This document shows, one piece after another, positions 10,951 through 22,732 of a DNA stretch of 64,000 nucleotides. This DNA comes from Mimachlamys varia (lineage: Eukaryota > Mollusca > Bivalvia > Pectinida > Pectinidae): contig OX392533.1 of the NCBI GenBank assembly GCA_947623455.1, positions 34,036,229-34,100,228 of the forward strand, read 5' to 3'. The notes under the pieces were generated by a model. The model was given only the letters and a program-made list of their open reading frames with translations. It had not been told where the DNA came from and made no database searches. The position numbers were made by a program, and so were the translations under genes. The first letter of the stretch is position 1. Every line of letters begins with the position of its first letter.

Positions 10951-11320
10951 AGTCCCCTACCGGCGAAGCCCGAGCGCACTATTAATTAGTTTATCTGAAG
11001 TCTGTCTGTCACCTATTATCGGTTTCCGAGCATTATCTCTGCAACGAGTGTATATGTTGAACTGAAATTTGGTATACAGATAAACCATGAGAATACCTAG
11101 GTCAGGTCTTAATGTGATTACGGTTGAATGATTTTTCGACAGAGAAACGGCCCTTGGACTTAGAAAAATTACGATAATTCAGTTCCCGTGCATTATCTCT
11201 GCAACGTGTTCACGTATTGAACTGAAATTTTGTATACAGATATATCTACGCCAATTCCCTGTAATTTGTTAAATGGTTCATTGGATCTGTATGGCTTGTG
11301 GGGGCCGGTAGGGGACATGT
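10951..11320 (+). mobile_element. Short array element, two monomers, AGTCCCC termini
   Basis: It starts AGTCCCCTACCGGCGAAG and ends GGCCGGTAGGGGACATGTAT, an inverted terminal pair matching the ends of the element at 58853-60690. Inside are two monomers about 161 bp apart, each with CATTATCTCTGCAACG and TTGAACTGAAATTT.GTATACAGAT. No coding remnant. It lies in intron 3 of gene A. Confidence 0.6.
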
Positions 11321-11766
11321 ATTGCTTCAGGAATGCTCAACAATATTCATGTATTTTTATCTATTACTAAATTTAAAAGGTAGAGCATTTGTGTGTGTTG
11401 CGTCATCTTTGAAGACCTATTTGATTATTGCTGAAATACATGCATTTGCGAGTTGTATCTTCACTACCAACTTGTGGTTCATTAAATCTAACAATTAACG
11501 AAAGGGTGCGCTGTGAGAAATGTCCAACCCGTGCTAATGTTGTATATTTGATGTCACGTGACCATCTCGAGGAAATGGTTACTGCGCTCTGCATTACAAA
11601 CATCTAATCAGAGATTTAGACGAGAAATTAGCCGTTTCGGGAAGACGATTAGAATTTCTGAATTTGTTTTAGAATTACAGCATTACCTTCCCTCGTATTC
11701 TTACATATTTTGACTTCTTAAAATTTTCTAATGCAATTGCTTATTTGCTCTTACATGTTTTACCAG
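11321..11766 (+). other. End of intron 3 of gene A
   Basis: No exon recognised. It ends with the acceptor TTACATGTTTTACCAG. Overlapping open frames on both strands here have no homolog in gene B and are not considered real. Confidence 0.45.
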
Positions 11767-11946
11767 ACTGCCCATCGCCCTCTTCAGTGCTAAATGGTAA
11801 TGTGACGTTGGATAAGAGGAGCATTGGCGATACCATCACATACGTATGTGATAATTGTTATAACATGAATGGGAGTCCGACTGCTACATGCCTACCTGAT
11901 GGACAATGGTCAGCCGGAAATGTGCAGTGCATTTTTTCAACGACAG
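11767..11946 (+). CDS. Gene A exon 4: sushi (CCP) domain
   Basis: 180 nt, phase 1 in and phase 1 out: the classical symmetrical 1-1 sushi module. It encodes residues 137-195 with the pattern C.SPSSV..G.V, GDTITYVC, TC..DGQWS and VQC. The four canonical cysteines are 137, 163, 177 and 190. A fifth, Cys166, stands where most sushi domains have Gly (CDNCYN) and is conserved in gene B (CDMCYN). N147-V-T is a candidate glycosylation site missing in B. Sushi domains mediate protein binding in complement-like and adhesion proteins. Identity to gene B is only about 60% at protein level. Confidence 0.9.
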
Positions 11947-13160
11947 GTAATACAATATATACATGGAGCCAAAGGGTATTATGAGACGAGGTTTAAAAAC
12001 CCGTTAATCTCGACAAAAGCAAAAAGCACAACGAGGTAAATATATGTATAGGGTATTTTCAACATTAAACGAGTTTGATTTGGATTGACTGTGCTATTCA
12101 GAGCAAATGTCATTTGCAGCTAGCAGTGCAAGTTTAAACTTTCTATTTAGATAAAAAATAACGATAATTTATTCAAAATGCCTCCGAACGGGTGGTGTGT
12201 GCTGCCGGGGGCAGCACACTTAAATTTTACAACACTTTAAAAGGGTTATTGCCTTGTATTTCATACACAGCAAAAATATTTGCTATAAATGATGGCAGAC
12301 TGATAACTTAGCGATTCGTGCGCTCATATCGCCAGATTTGGAGTTTACGTATCTGTTTACGAGATCAAATCATTGTGTTACTCGTCTAATTATTGTAAAC
12401 AAGGCCATGCCGATTTCAACCCGAAGGTTGCCGATTAGGTCATGCAGTCCGTCTCGTGACCATGTTTGCACCCCACTTACATCATAACAAACATGACAGA
12501 AACACGTATGTGTGTTTATGATTTCACCGGTTGTATCGTTGGCCATGGTATGATTTCAAAATAGTGTTTAGTGTTCCTCATTAACTCTGTTAGGAGGTCC
12601 TCGTCTCCTATGTGATCAGTTACGTACACCGTCCGTGTCCGCTATGTTCGGGTGCTCGGATCATGCGCTTGCGCAAAGTGTGACTGGGACGTGTTTACGA
12701 AAGACAATGTATGTATCACAACGGGTCGAATAATCATTTGACGATATTTTAAAGTAATTATTAACGCGTTCGCTGCAACTTGCTAATTGTATAATGAAGT
12801 GAAATGGTTATGATATATTTTAAGGAAATATTTTTTAGCAATGATTTTAATCCATTTAGTCGGCACAAGTTTTAGGCTATCGCAGGAAGTCTTAATCAAG
12901 CATAACGCATCTCGCATTCAAAAAGCTAATTTCGATTTGTTTCTACATTTGTCGTTAAACCAGAGTAAAGAAGCGAGAAACCCGAACGACCGTATACAAA
13001 AATGGCAGCGCCCAGTTCAGCTAAGGCGTGTGTTCTTTTTAGACATTATCTGTTTGATTTGTAGTTTTTCGTTTGTCCGAAAAGAAATAACAACTGAAGG
13101 TAAAGAAATTATCACAAAATATACTAATCAAATTGTTATATAACAACTGAACGATTTTCT
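11947..13160. other. Intron 4 of gene A, first part
   Basis: The first 100 bp align with the start of intron 4 in gene B (GTAAWACAAT ... GGAGCCA ... AGGTAAATAT). At about 12199-12221 there is a perfect 10-bp hairpin (GTGTGCTGCC-GGG-GGCAGCACAC) of the type seen at element ends. A 100-codon frame at 12841-13143 has no recognisable domain and includes ATGGCAGCGCCCAGTTCAGC, a phrase typical of dispersed repeats. Confidence 0.4.
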
Positions 13161-13217
13161 GTCAGATCCTACACACGATAGTAATAGTGAGGATCTGTAT
13201 TTTAATCAGATTGCCTC
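13161..13217 (+). repeat. Right-end fragment of the Mutator-like MITE
   Basis: CTGTCAGATCCTACACACG ... GAGGATCTGTATTTTAATCAGATTG is the last 55 bp of the family at 7797. The rest is missing. Confidence 0.65.
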
Positions 13218-15129
13218 CACAAAAAAATTAGATGCAAGGAAAAATAAACGGCCAAGACAATATCTGAGGTCTATGCGTTCTCTTTGCAATATTGATATTT
13301 TCATTTCTTGTTCACCGTTCCTTCATTATATGACTTGACTGTTACGAGGATGTGAAACCAAAAACAAACCAATTAAAATACTTTGTACATATGTATTTAA
13401 GCCAGTGTCAATATAATAGCAAGCACAAATTTATTTAGGCCGGTGTCAATATAATAGCCGTGACGCGTATGTGAACGTTTACGCTACACTTGTTTAGCTT
13501 TACGTTGTATACATTGACCTAAGAATATATACTGTTTACACCTCTATCGAATAAGCGTCTTCGTTACCTCAAAGTACATAATGGTAACAAAATGTTATCC
13601 TACTTTATTGTTTCTGTATTCATTATTTTCTTTTCGCAACTATTAAAAATTGTACTTTAATTAATGAACACGTCAGAACGTGACAGTGTACCATAAAGGT
13701 AACGATGTTTGTGAACAAATAATCATTACTCCTATTTACTTTAATTTCTATACGAATTATTGACGAAATTACACTGAACTTAATTGACATTTTTTTACAG
13801 TATAAGACATGTGATGCATAATCAATATTGATGAAATATGACTTGTATTCGATTCCAACCCCCCACGCACACACAAAATATAAATTATAATTATCTTGCT
13901 ACGGGCTACAGTACAGTATGAAATTCGTCATCGTCCATCGCCCGATACGTTTCAGATAAAGTAGCTCTAGTTGATTTTGTTTCATTTGTGTTTACTAAAT
14001 AGGGGAATTTAGTACATCACGTGATACAATCTAGAAAGGGTATTCGATAACTACAATGGTCTATTTGATGTTTTTATTAGCTTTCCTTTGATACTGGAAA
14101 TGTACATAGCGATGGATACTCATAACTATTCTTTGGCCCGCGGGAAAAGTAACATGACGTCAGGAGTTATGCCTCTTCTCGTAGGTGGCGCTGTAAAATG
14201 TACTTTTGTTTCATTGTTATTGACTGTTAACATTTGCCGAGGATTGCACAGTTTAGTATTACACGAGACGCAGATTCTTCAAATGATATTTCAATGTTAG
14301 AAAATCAAACAGGCAGCATTCTTTGCAATGATGTTTATCGAGGTATATCTACAGGAAAGGGGGACAGGGCAGGATTTATTGCCAATCGTTAAACAATCAC
14401 CCTTCTTGCAGTCATACAATTAAGTAGTCAGTTGTTAAATATTCATGTTTTTCATTAATGTTCTTGTTTCTGTTTGTCAATGGAAGTTGTGTAATGTACT
14501 AAATATATGATGTCTCTTATAATGTTGTATTGTAAGGTTACGAGCCCTCGACTGACGGCTTGGTCACTATACCTCAACAGACAATACGATAGGGAACAGT
14601 AAAATTCCCACGGGAAACTGTCATATGAGATTAATAGTGTTTGCTCATATGGTTTTCCTTACCGTCGCTTGCCTTGCATGTTCAGGAACTTTAAATTTTG
14701 CTAGGAAGAACTAATGTCCTATACAAACCTATTATGTTCAGAACTGTGTGTCAAATAACAAGTAATTGGATTCTTAACAGTCCATCATTACCACGAGAAG
14801 TCATTAAGGGCAATACAAAGTTCATTTGTAGTGTATTTCTTACATTATAGGACGGCCTACCGATGTAGGCGATGAGTGCTTATGTTATTAAGACGCTGCA
14901 AATGCATTGGTTATTTGGTAAGGCTATGTGAATTAAAAGAGGTTTTGTAAATTCAAATATGGAAGTGCTGTAGTCAAGATCCCCCGCCCATATAGCTATC
15001 ATACCGGTTCATTAAATTAACGTACACCATGCTAGTCTCATTGCAATCAGGTCAAAACTAAATATGCACGGAATTAACCAAAAATCGTAATTGAGCAAAA
15101 GGCGTAGGTCAAAACAAAGTAAAAACAAT
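13218..15129. other. Intron 4 of gene A, middle; no recognised gene
   Basis: A 20-bp phrase GTGTCAATATAATAGC occurs twice (13406 and 13445), a minor duplication. The stretch 14000-14700 contains no exon-like block conserved with gene B. Open frames at 13623-13874 and 14088-14300 have no domain signature and are probably accidental. Confidence 0.35.
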
Positions 15130-15560
15130 CGGAGAATACCAATGCGTTAACAAAACCATAATCTGAACTCAAAATCGATTAAACTAGAGGTAACTATTGA
15201 ATAAAGGAAAGATTTACATGGAGACCCTCGGGAAAGTACAAGAGAATAAGACCAGGTGTTTCGAAAGAGTAGGCATCTACTGCCTCATCTACGATACCCA
15301 CCATATAAATCATGGTCACATCCAAGTCTTTTTTTATTTCAAATCTTAATGATATGAAATTCGAAAAATAATCTTTAATCGGCAAATAAGAGACATTTAC
15401 ATGAAAATTGGGAAAGATATATCGCGTATGTATAAAGCAATAACACCCATTCGTTGTCAACATAGGAAATGGCTGTCTGTATACACCCTCGTTTTCCTGA
15501 CCATTCGAAAAATGAAAATGGCACAACAATGGACCAGGTGAAAACCTATATATGAAATTC
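15130..15560 (-). repeat. GGAACACCTGGTCTTATTC repeat, inverted copy
   Basis: Reverse reading gives the dispersed repeat whose forward copies are at 44105, 53135 and 56355: a protein-like phrase (VDEA.DA.S..TPGLILLYF) followed by CTCCATGTAAATCTTTCC. A second fragment (ACCAGGTGAAAACC ... CGGGAAAGATCAATC) follows. The 111-codon frame on the minus strand at 15194-15529 arises from this repeat and is not considered a gene. Confidence 0.5.
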
Positions 15561-16580
15561 GGGAAAGATCAATCTTGCCTTTTTTCCAAGAAATAATCAG
15601 TGCAAACTTTCATAGTCAACTTCCAAAATTGCCATCTATCGGCCACGTTTTTTTTTATTTGATTAGTCCACCATTCTATAATACCCTTTACTTGCTCTTC
15701 CGGAACTCTTGGTCTGATTCTCTTGTAATTGAACCCCCGCAACAAAGTTAGAAGGGGTTGGGGGGGGGGGGGTATTCTTGAATCACCCTGTATGGATGTC
15801 TTTCTTAGACTGTCTATTCTTTAATTAGACCCCTGCTGATGAAACCTAAGTGAACTTTATACAATTATTGACTTGTGTACACGATACTATACGGACCTGG
15901 TCAAGACAAAAGAAAATAACTTTTTTGTTTTGCCAACTTAAAAAAATGAATAAAAATTACTAATTCAACAATTTGAAAATAAAACCACAAGCAGATGACC
16001 ATTTAAAAATTGTCAGAAAAGTTTTGTTTTACCTGAAATATATTTCCGAGTTTTCAACGAATCCTTTTCTTAAAAATATCTTTTAATTCCTCTTCGTTTA
16101 TTGTAGCAAAACGCTGTTGGGTTATCTCATCTGATATATTGTAAACAAGGTGATGCCGAACACACGCTTGTTTCCAGCATTCTGATTGGCTGTTGTCCAA
16201 TTTATCACGTTGCGTGATTGGATAATAGGAAAGCAAATATTGCTGACCTGTCCATGCTAAAAATAGAACGGAAAGGTCCGCAATGCCTGGGTAAATTTTT
16301 TTTAGCACGAACAGGTCTACTTAATGACAGGTCCTTGTGAGGAAAAGAGGGAATTTGCCAATAATAATCTAGCAAACACTCAAGCCATATAACAATATTG
16401 TCTGTATCCCTCTGTCTGTCGCTCTGGAAAATTTAGAATTTCTGAGGTAGTAGATTAGGATCGAGAGTGGTTTCCAGATCAAACCTTCAGAACGGAATGA
16501 TTGATTTGGTTTAACTTTCATACAATGTTTAACCTTCATACAATGTTAGCTAACTGACTGTAAGCTTGTTTCTTTTAAAG
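15561..16580 (+). other. End of intron 4 of gene A
   Basis: At 15735-15775 there is a remnant of the CCCCCGCAACRAAGTTAG palindrome terminus (compare 34551) with a 14-base G run. The rest is unique AT-rich intron ending in the acceptor TTTCTTTTAAAG. Confidence 0.4.
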
Positions 16581-16716
16581 TTGACGTGCGATTAGTTGGC
16601 GGGAACCAATCTGCGGGAAGGGTCGAGATTCTATATGGTGGCACCTGGGGGACTATCTGCGACGATGGATGGGACAACTTTGAAGCTGCCGTTGTCTGTA
16701 GGCAACTTGGATACAG
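16581..16716 (+). CDS. Gene A exon 5: N-terminal half of SRCR domain
   Basis: 136 nt, phase 1 in and phase 2 out at TACAG|GTATAT. It encodes residues 196-240 plus two bases of Ser241. The core SRCR signature is plain: [25 protein letters not shown], and VVCRQLGY. Cysteines 222 and 235 are present; the first and fourth cysteines of group B domains are absent, so this is a group A-like domain, in line with its split over two exons. N204-Q-S is a glycosylation candidate shared with gene B. The counterpart in B is 57070-57205. Confidence 0.92.
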
Positions 16717-17116
16717 GTATATTCTGGTACTATTATTATGTTCTTTTAAAGTCCCTTTGAAGTTTGTATTCACGTCTCCTAGATTTGAAGTTCCGGGTAA
16801 TATAAACAAAGAGTGATCAATAAACAAGAAATCACAGAGGTATGTAGGCGCCAAGGATGTACAATCTGCATCTTTTCCCTTTTCTCTTCTTATATGTATC
16901 TATTTAAAAAAATCGTCACCCACTATGGACAATCTGCATCTTTTCCCTTCCTATATTTATTTATTTGAAAATTCGTCTCAAGAAAAAAACCAATAAGAAA
17001 TGAAAGTTGAAAGCCTGTGTGCATTTCTGTCTTTCTGATCAGTCCCGAAACAAATAGCATATCTAAGGACCACGCATAAGATCAATGTAAAACTTAGTTT
17101 TATTGTCAAAAGTCAA
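16717..17116. other. Start of intron 5 of gene A
   Basis: The first 140 bp align with the same intron of gene B. Around 16858-16975 a segment with ACAATCTGCATCTTTTCCCTT occurs twice, a local duplication of about 65 bp. Confidence 0.45.
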
Positions 17117-17126
17117 GGTAGCCGTC

Positions 17127-17662
17127 ATCGTCGGATACCCACGGTTGATCTCGCTTCGCTAACTCACGCATCACCCGTGGGCAAACTCGCTGAGAAATCC
17201 TCGTAAAATATTGTAATTCGTATCTTAGAACGGACCAATCAAAATCCGATATGTAATTCTGAACTCTCCAGTTTGAAGACCCGTTTCGTGGTAAACCATA
17301 CACAACAATGGCTGCGCCCATGAGAAAGCATGTAAACAGCGAGTAGAAGATGTGTTCACAACGACAGCGGCGCCGATTAAGACTTGTGAATTTTGTTTTA
17401 AAATCATACGAGACAAGTCTTACAGGTCGTTGACTTCAAAAACAAGTCAAGAGCAATACAGTGCTACTTATCTAAGTTATGCTTCCGTATAGATTATATA
17501 ACGCTTATTCTGATTGGTTTAAAATCCCATCGCGAAACTGCACTGGAACCAATCAAATGCTTCGTACATAATAATTAATTACCTACGAGGATTTCTCGGC
17601 GAGTTTGCCCACGGGTGATGAGTGAGTTAGCGAAGCGAGATTAACCGTGGGTATCCGACGAT
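17127..17662. mobile_element. Long-TIR MITE with 10-bp target duplication
   Basis: Arms of about 79 bp (17127-17205 and 17583-17662; start ATCGTCGGATACCCACGG) form a nearly perfect inverted repeat around a 375-bp centre. The flanks GGTAGCCGTC (17117-17126 and 17664-17673) look like a 10-bp target duplication. Long TIRs with a 9-10 bp duplication are typical of Mutator-type elements. The centre includes ATGGCTGCGCCC but no useful frame. Confidence 0.75.
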
Positions 17663-17673
17663 GGGTAGCCGTC

Positions 17674-18570
17674 GGTCATCCATTTTTTCTGTTTTGTCCC
17701 TTTATCAAAAGGGCACAAGTAAAGGGACACCTGGATATTTATAAAATTTAAGATCTCATAAAATAATTAACAAACCTTAATTGTCAAAATCTGAAATGAC
17801 CGTCGATAAGGCAAACATACATATATATTTGATTAAGATCAATTAAGTACAGTGCTTCTCATGAAATAGCGATTACAAAGTTTCATGTCAAAATAAAAAA
17901 TGACCGCCTTTTAGCCATCTTGTTTTTCCGATCAGTCCAAATTTGGAGTTCGGGAACCTGCATATGCAAGAAACTAATCCATCAGTACTTCTCCATAACA
18001 AACATTACTGTACAATCAAAGAGAGACGCCTGTCCTGGCCATGGCGTATCGTGAAACTGGCGAAACTCGATCAAGAACAAACGAGAGGAAAGAAAGGAGC
18101 TAATCAACAAGAATGTTTAAGTGCCTTGACACAAATGCAGCTACAAAATAAATTATGCGAACTCTCGATTAGAACCGGAATCGAACATCCAAATACTGTT
18201 GGAATTAGAGGCCAAGGCAAAGACGCCTAACTTTACATTTGGGAAATCGGAATACAATCTAAGAGATGCATGTAAACCTTTCAGTAAGAATCTAATACAG
18301 ATACTGGAAGAGGATTGATGCTTTACATAAACAAAACCCTTGTTAAGTTAATCTTGATACGAATTTTGAGGAATACCTTTGTGTCAGTACATTACTCAAT
18401 GGTGCAGACGAACTGTTGATTTTTCTAGTGTACAGATCTGACATCGCATCAAAAGAAAATAATGAACAAAAGCACCTCAAAGAAGTGGCATAATACGCCT
18501 GTTGAAACCCGTAAGATATGATAAAAAATCGCTTTTCGAAGTACCATCTCAAATTTTGGAGGAATTGAAG
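17674..18570. other. Intron 5 of gene A, unrecognised stretch
   Basis: A 95-codon frame (17943-18230) has no domain I recognise and no splice or paralog support. No repeat identified with confidence. Confidence 0.3.
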
Positions 18571-18722
18571 ACAACACAATCTCTCTGACCTACTTTCCAC
18601 CATCTTACTGGCCTCAGCACGTCCCACCATCTCTCTGACTTCAATACATCCCATCATCTCTCTGACCTCAACACTAACCATCATCTCTCTGACCTCAAGA
18701 CGTCCCACCATCTCTCTGACCT
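18571..18722. repeat. Minisatellite, about 30-bp units
   Basis: Five imperfect units of the form CCACCATCTCTCTGACCTC followed by a variable AAGACGTCC-type piece. It produces a spurious repetitive reading frame on the minus strand. Confidence 0.8.
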
Positions 18723-19833
18723 GTCAACTGTTAACCTTATTTCTGGCCCAAACTGCATTCATCAGTCTGCTGGTATATTACTTTTTTTCTGTTTTCATTA
18801 TCCTGGTATGAGTGCTTCTGTTTAAGGAGATATTTCCTCATTTCCCTCTTTCTTTTGGAATATTGATCCTCCATTGAAGATATCTTCTTTATTTATCTGC
18901 AATCTTTGTTTTTCTGCAGCACTAAGAGCATTTTTTCTTGTTTTAGAGATATAACAGTGATTATCTTATATGGTGTTACCACTTTGCAAAATCGCCATCA
19001 CGAGAGCTTTATACAAATTTATTGTCATTATTAGCACTTAATTTCAATCTATATGTCTACGATTACGTTGAATGTTCTATTTGAAGTGTGTGTGGTATTC
19101 CTTTTTATTGTCCATGAAGTTACCGAAACTTCAATTAATTATAATACATAACAAAACAATAATGCCAAACCAATTTAATCCCTTAAATGTCATGATGATT
19201 TGTCATTTTATTGAGTTATGATATGTATTAACCCCTACAAATTACTATACCTAAAGAAATGACTAATAGTTATGCCTGCAGTGTTACATTACAAGTCTAT
19301 AGTATTGCAATACATTTACAAAATATTGAATAAGTTCTATATAAAGTCACCATATGGTTATTTTCCCAGGACACATGTGTACATGTTGGTACAAATTGAT
19401 TTATAGTTAATAATTAATGTTTCTTTCATCTATATACCGATAATGAATATGAAATTCAGTTTGAAGTGTTTATGATGTTACTAAGCATTGTCTTTATCGA
19501 CTTACAGTGTTAACTATGATAATAATTGAAGATTTTATTTCAATATTACTTTTTGCACTATTCATATGATAAAAATGCAATTTAGAAATAGCCAAAAGAG
19601 TATTGAAAATCCTATAAATAAACAGGTTTGTCAAAAAAAACAGGTTTGTCTGTGGTATCACCAAAGCATATCGTTAAGTGTATGAAGGAAACATTATGCG
19701 ATTTTAATGTTAACTTGTAAAGCAATTTGCTTTAGTGTGCTCCTTTAGAAACACATTGTGATTCTAATAGCACTTTTCAAATTATGTCTCTGCTGATACC
19801 ATGGTTTTGTCTTTTATGTTATCAATTATTTTG
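18723..19833. other. Intron 5 of gene A, AT-rich, no gene seen
   Basis: Low-complexity AT-rich DNA. A GTCTGTGGTRTYACC phrase at 19648 recurs as an imperfect inverted pair at 20340-20420. Confidence 0.35.
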
Positions 19834-20215
19834 AAAGATGACGTAACACACACACATATGCAACACCTTTTAGATTTAGTAACCGATACAGTATGCCGAA
19901 AAAAATGAATTAAACTACATCATACAGCTGTTTCGTCCTCCTAGGACTCTTCAGTGATGCAAGGGGTCAACGGTGAGAATCCAAAATTTCTTAACCAACG
20001 TAGAAGCAGAAGGGTCAGGTGCATACAAACCCCTTAAATTTATGAATTAAGAAGTAAAGATTAAACTAGTTTTGTATAATTTCAAATCGTTTACTACGAA
20101 CATGTGTATGCTATGTACAGCAGTCTGCCACTCCCTATCATTAAAGATGACGTAACATTCACATATGCAGCACCGTTTAAATCTAGTAATAGATACAGTA
20201 TGAATCATTTCATTA
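19834..20215 (+). repeat. GCTGTTTCGTCC repeat, copies 4 and 5
   Basis: A full-length copy (19834-20105) is followed, after a 40-bp gap, by the first 70 bp of another (20143-20215). Same orientation as the copies at 5271 and 6015. Confidence 0.6.
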
Positions 20216-20334
20216 AGATTTGAAAATAATTCATTTTACTATGTAACTTGGGGGAAATAAGTTATTATTATTTTGATCTTTTAACTTCAAATACTTACCG
20301 TTATATGAAAATGGCCGTAGGACAGAATAATCTG

Positions 20335-20420
20335 TGTTAATTGTCTGTGGTGTTACACAAATGTCTGCAGTGTTACTATTTCTATTGTAATACCACGGAC
20401 AGCAACACCACAGACATCTA
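20335..20420. repeat. Imperfect inverted repeat, CTGTGGTGTTAC
   Basis: TGTCTGTGGTGTTACACAA faces ACCACGGACAGCAACACC and ACAGACA, giving a fold-back of about 85 bp. Probably a remnant of a short inverted-repeat element. Confidence 0.45.
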
Positions 20421-20616
20421 TCTTCATAATCTAGCTCATCTTGAAATAGATAATGCTTATACAGCTTGATGGGCCATAAATATACTTTTAATCACTGTAC
20501 TAGTCAGTATGGGAGAAATTACGCAGACTGTATAGCGCCTTTAAAGGCCCAATATACGTAACTTCAGGAAATTTTTTCGTGATTCTGAAATATTCTGAAA
20601 AAAAATTCTAGTTGAT

Positions 20617-20809
20617 TGTAGTGTTACATGTAGCTATAAATAGCAGTATATGGCGATCGGTAGATTTATAACACGGACTATAACTAGCATTGTGTACTTG
20701 TGTATTACGTCATGTATTTTGGGTTATGTAATAAAGACCACATGGCATGGCTAACCACTGATGAGCTGTCCTCGTACTTCTGTGTCCAGGACCAACACGC
20801 AACGTAACA
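20617..20809 (+). repeat. 5' LTR of the gypsy element
   Basis: It begins TGTAGTGTTA and ends CGTAACA, with an internal GCTATAAATAGC TATA-like motif and AATAAA at about 20730 for polyadenylation. It has a 6-bp CATGTA insertion compared with the 3' LTR. Confidence 0.92.
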
Positions 20810-20827
20810 TGGTGTCAGATAGCGGAG
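20810..20827 (+). promoter_or_regulatory. Primer-binding site
   Basis: TGGTGTCAGATAGCGGAG starts directly after the LTR. TGGTGTCAGA is complementary to a tRNA ending TCTGACACCA, as in many leucine tRNAs; the remaining bases fit less well. Confidence 0.65.
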
Positions 20828-20956
20828 GATACAAGAATCAGCCGAAACGTGGTAATGTACAGACATGACTGTCATTTGAGTTTTCGCTCATCAATCCATC
20901 GCATTCCCAATTACAAGAGATTACCCCCTAGCAAGCTCCGTACTGTATGAAACAAA

Positions 20957-21794
20957 ATGGCGACGTACCAGGTCCAGCCACCTGAGAATTTCACTTTCTC
21001 GAAACCAGAAGAGTGGCCAAAGTGGCTTAAACGATTTGAACGTTTTCTTATTACTTCAGAATTAGATTCGAAGGATGAATTAATTCAAATTAACACTGAT
21101 TTATTCCATTGGGAACGATGCAGAAGATATATTTCATTCGTTTGCCCTGACCGGTGATGACGCCAAATCGTTTAAAACTGTTGTAGAGAAATTTGATGGG
21201 CATTTTGTAACCCGTCGAAATACAATATTTGAACGGGCGAAGTTCAACCATAGAAAACAACAGGAAGGGTAAACAGCGGATAGTTTCATTACATCGTTAT
21301 ACACCCTGATAGAGTACTGTGAATATGGGGAGCTGAAGGATGAGATGATTAGAGACAGAATTGTTGTGGGCATTCGGGACAGCAAGATGTCTGAAAAACT
21401 TCAACTGGACCCGAATTTGACCCTTGAGAAGGCTGTCACTCAGGTTACACAACGGGAGGCAGTCCAAAAACAGCAAAGTGTGATCCGAGATGAATCCGGA
21501 ACGACAAATAGTGTCGATGCTATTAAGAAGGGAAAGAATAATCGTCCGAGCAAGAAAAACAACTATAAAAAAACACAGGCCCAGGGAACTAGTCGTCAAA
21601 ACGGACATACTTTTAAATATCAAAGTACCAGAAGTACTGGCAGCCAAAAGTCGTGCCATAGGTGTGGTAATGTACCATGTCATTCTAGGGAAAAGTGTCC
21701 AGCATCTAACTCCGAATGTCACAAGTGTCATAAACTTAGACATTTTGCTAAGAAATGTACGTCTACAGGGCATATGGAGGAGCAGCTTTCCTAG
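20957..21794 (+). pseudogene. gag of the gypsy element, broken
   Basis: It starts at ATGGCGACGTACCAG. A capsid-like region (FSKPEEWPKWLKRFERF, later EDIFHSFALTG) is followed by two zinc knuckles at about 21655-21755, one CHRCG...H....C and one regular CHKCHKLRHFAKKC. The frame is broken by a single-base indel near 21092 and a stop codon at 21270-21272. The end overlaps the pol frame in -1 by 40 nt, which is the normal gag-pol arrangement and not damage. Confidence 0.85.
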
Positions 21795-22732
21795 GGGCCA
21801 TTGACAGCACAAGCAACAGTGAGCCATGGAAGGTCAACTTGACCTTGGGGAAGTGTCATCTAGAGTTCAAGATAGACACAGGTGCCGACGTAACTGCCAT
21901 ACCAGAAAATACCTTTCGAAAATTAGGAACTGGGAAGTTACAAAAGTCCGACCGTATACTGATAGGGCCGGGAAAGAGTCGTCTAAATGTCGAAGGCAAA
22001 TTCATAGGAGAATTGCAAACGGGGAAGTCCATGACATTGACCGAAATATATGTTGTCAGAGGGCTAAGCAAACCATTACTAGGGAGACAAGGAATTGAGA
22101 ACCTAGATTTGGTCAAACTTATAGCTTCCGTCCAGTCAGAGGACTATGTCAGAAAGTACCCTACACTATTTAAGGGACTTGGAAAACTAAGCGGGGAATA
22201 TGAAATACGACTTAGAGATGACTGCAAACCAGTTGCAGTGCCTACACCCAGACGTTTAGCACTACCGTTGTTTGACAAGGTGGAAGCAGAGCTCAAAAGG
22301 ATTGAGAACCTGGGTGTTATATCACCTGTAGATGAACCAACAGACTGGTGTGCATGCTTAGTTGTGGTTCCCAAGAACAACAATACTGTGAGACTTTGTG
22401 TAGATTTAACTCAGCTCAATAAGTCTGTTAGAAGAGAAAATCATCAGTTACCTAGTACTGAAGACACCTTACACAAGCTGACTGGGGCCAGAGTGTTCTC
22501 GAAACTTGACGCCAATAGTGGTTTCTGGCAGGTGCCACTTGCCAAGTCGTCAAGACTACTGACTACCTTTATCACTCCATTCGGACGTTACTATTTTAAC
22601 AGACTTCCATTCGGGATCTCATCTGCTCCAGAGTATTTCCAGAAACATATAGAGGCTCTACTGTCGGGATTACCAGGAGTGCTGTGTCAAATGGATGATG
22701 TATTGATTTTCGGACACTCAGGAAGACCATGA
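21755..22732 (+). pseudogene. pol: protease and reverse transcriptase, 5' part
   Basis: The aspartic protease shows the active-site triad in KIDTGADVTAIP. The RT follows with FSKLDANSGFWQVPL (motif A), the LPFGISSAPEYFQ block and [10 protein letters not shown], with both catalytic aspartates present. The frame ends prematurely just after this motif because of a small indel at about 22720; the continuation is in another frame from 22722. Confidence 0.9.

Noticed and set aside
12841..13143. 100-codon open frame in intron 4 of gene A
   Set aside because: No domain or paralog in gene B; the inner ATGGCAGCGCCC phrase suggests repeat origin.
17943..18230. 95-codon open frame in intron 5 of gene A
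   Set aside because: Basic, glutamine-rich sequence with no recognisable motif and no support from gene B.
18343..18711. 122-codon repetitive frame on the minus strand
   Set aside because: Encoded by the 30-bp minisatellite; low complexity, no homology.
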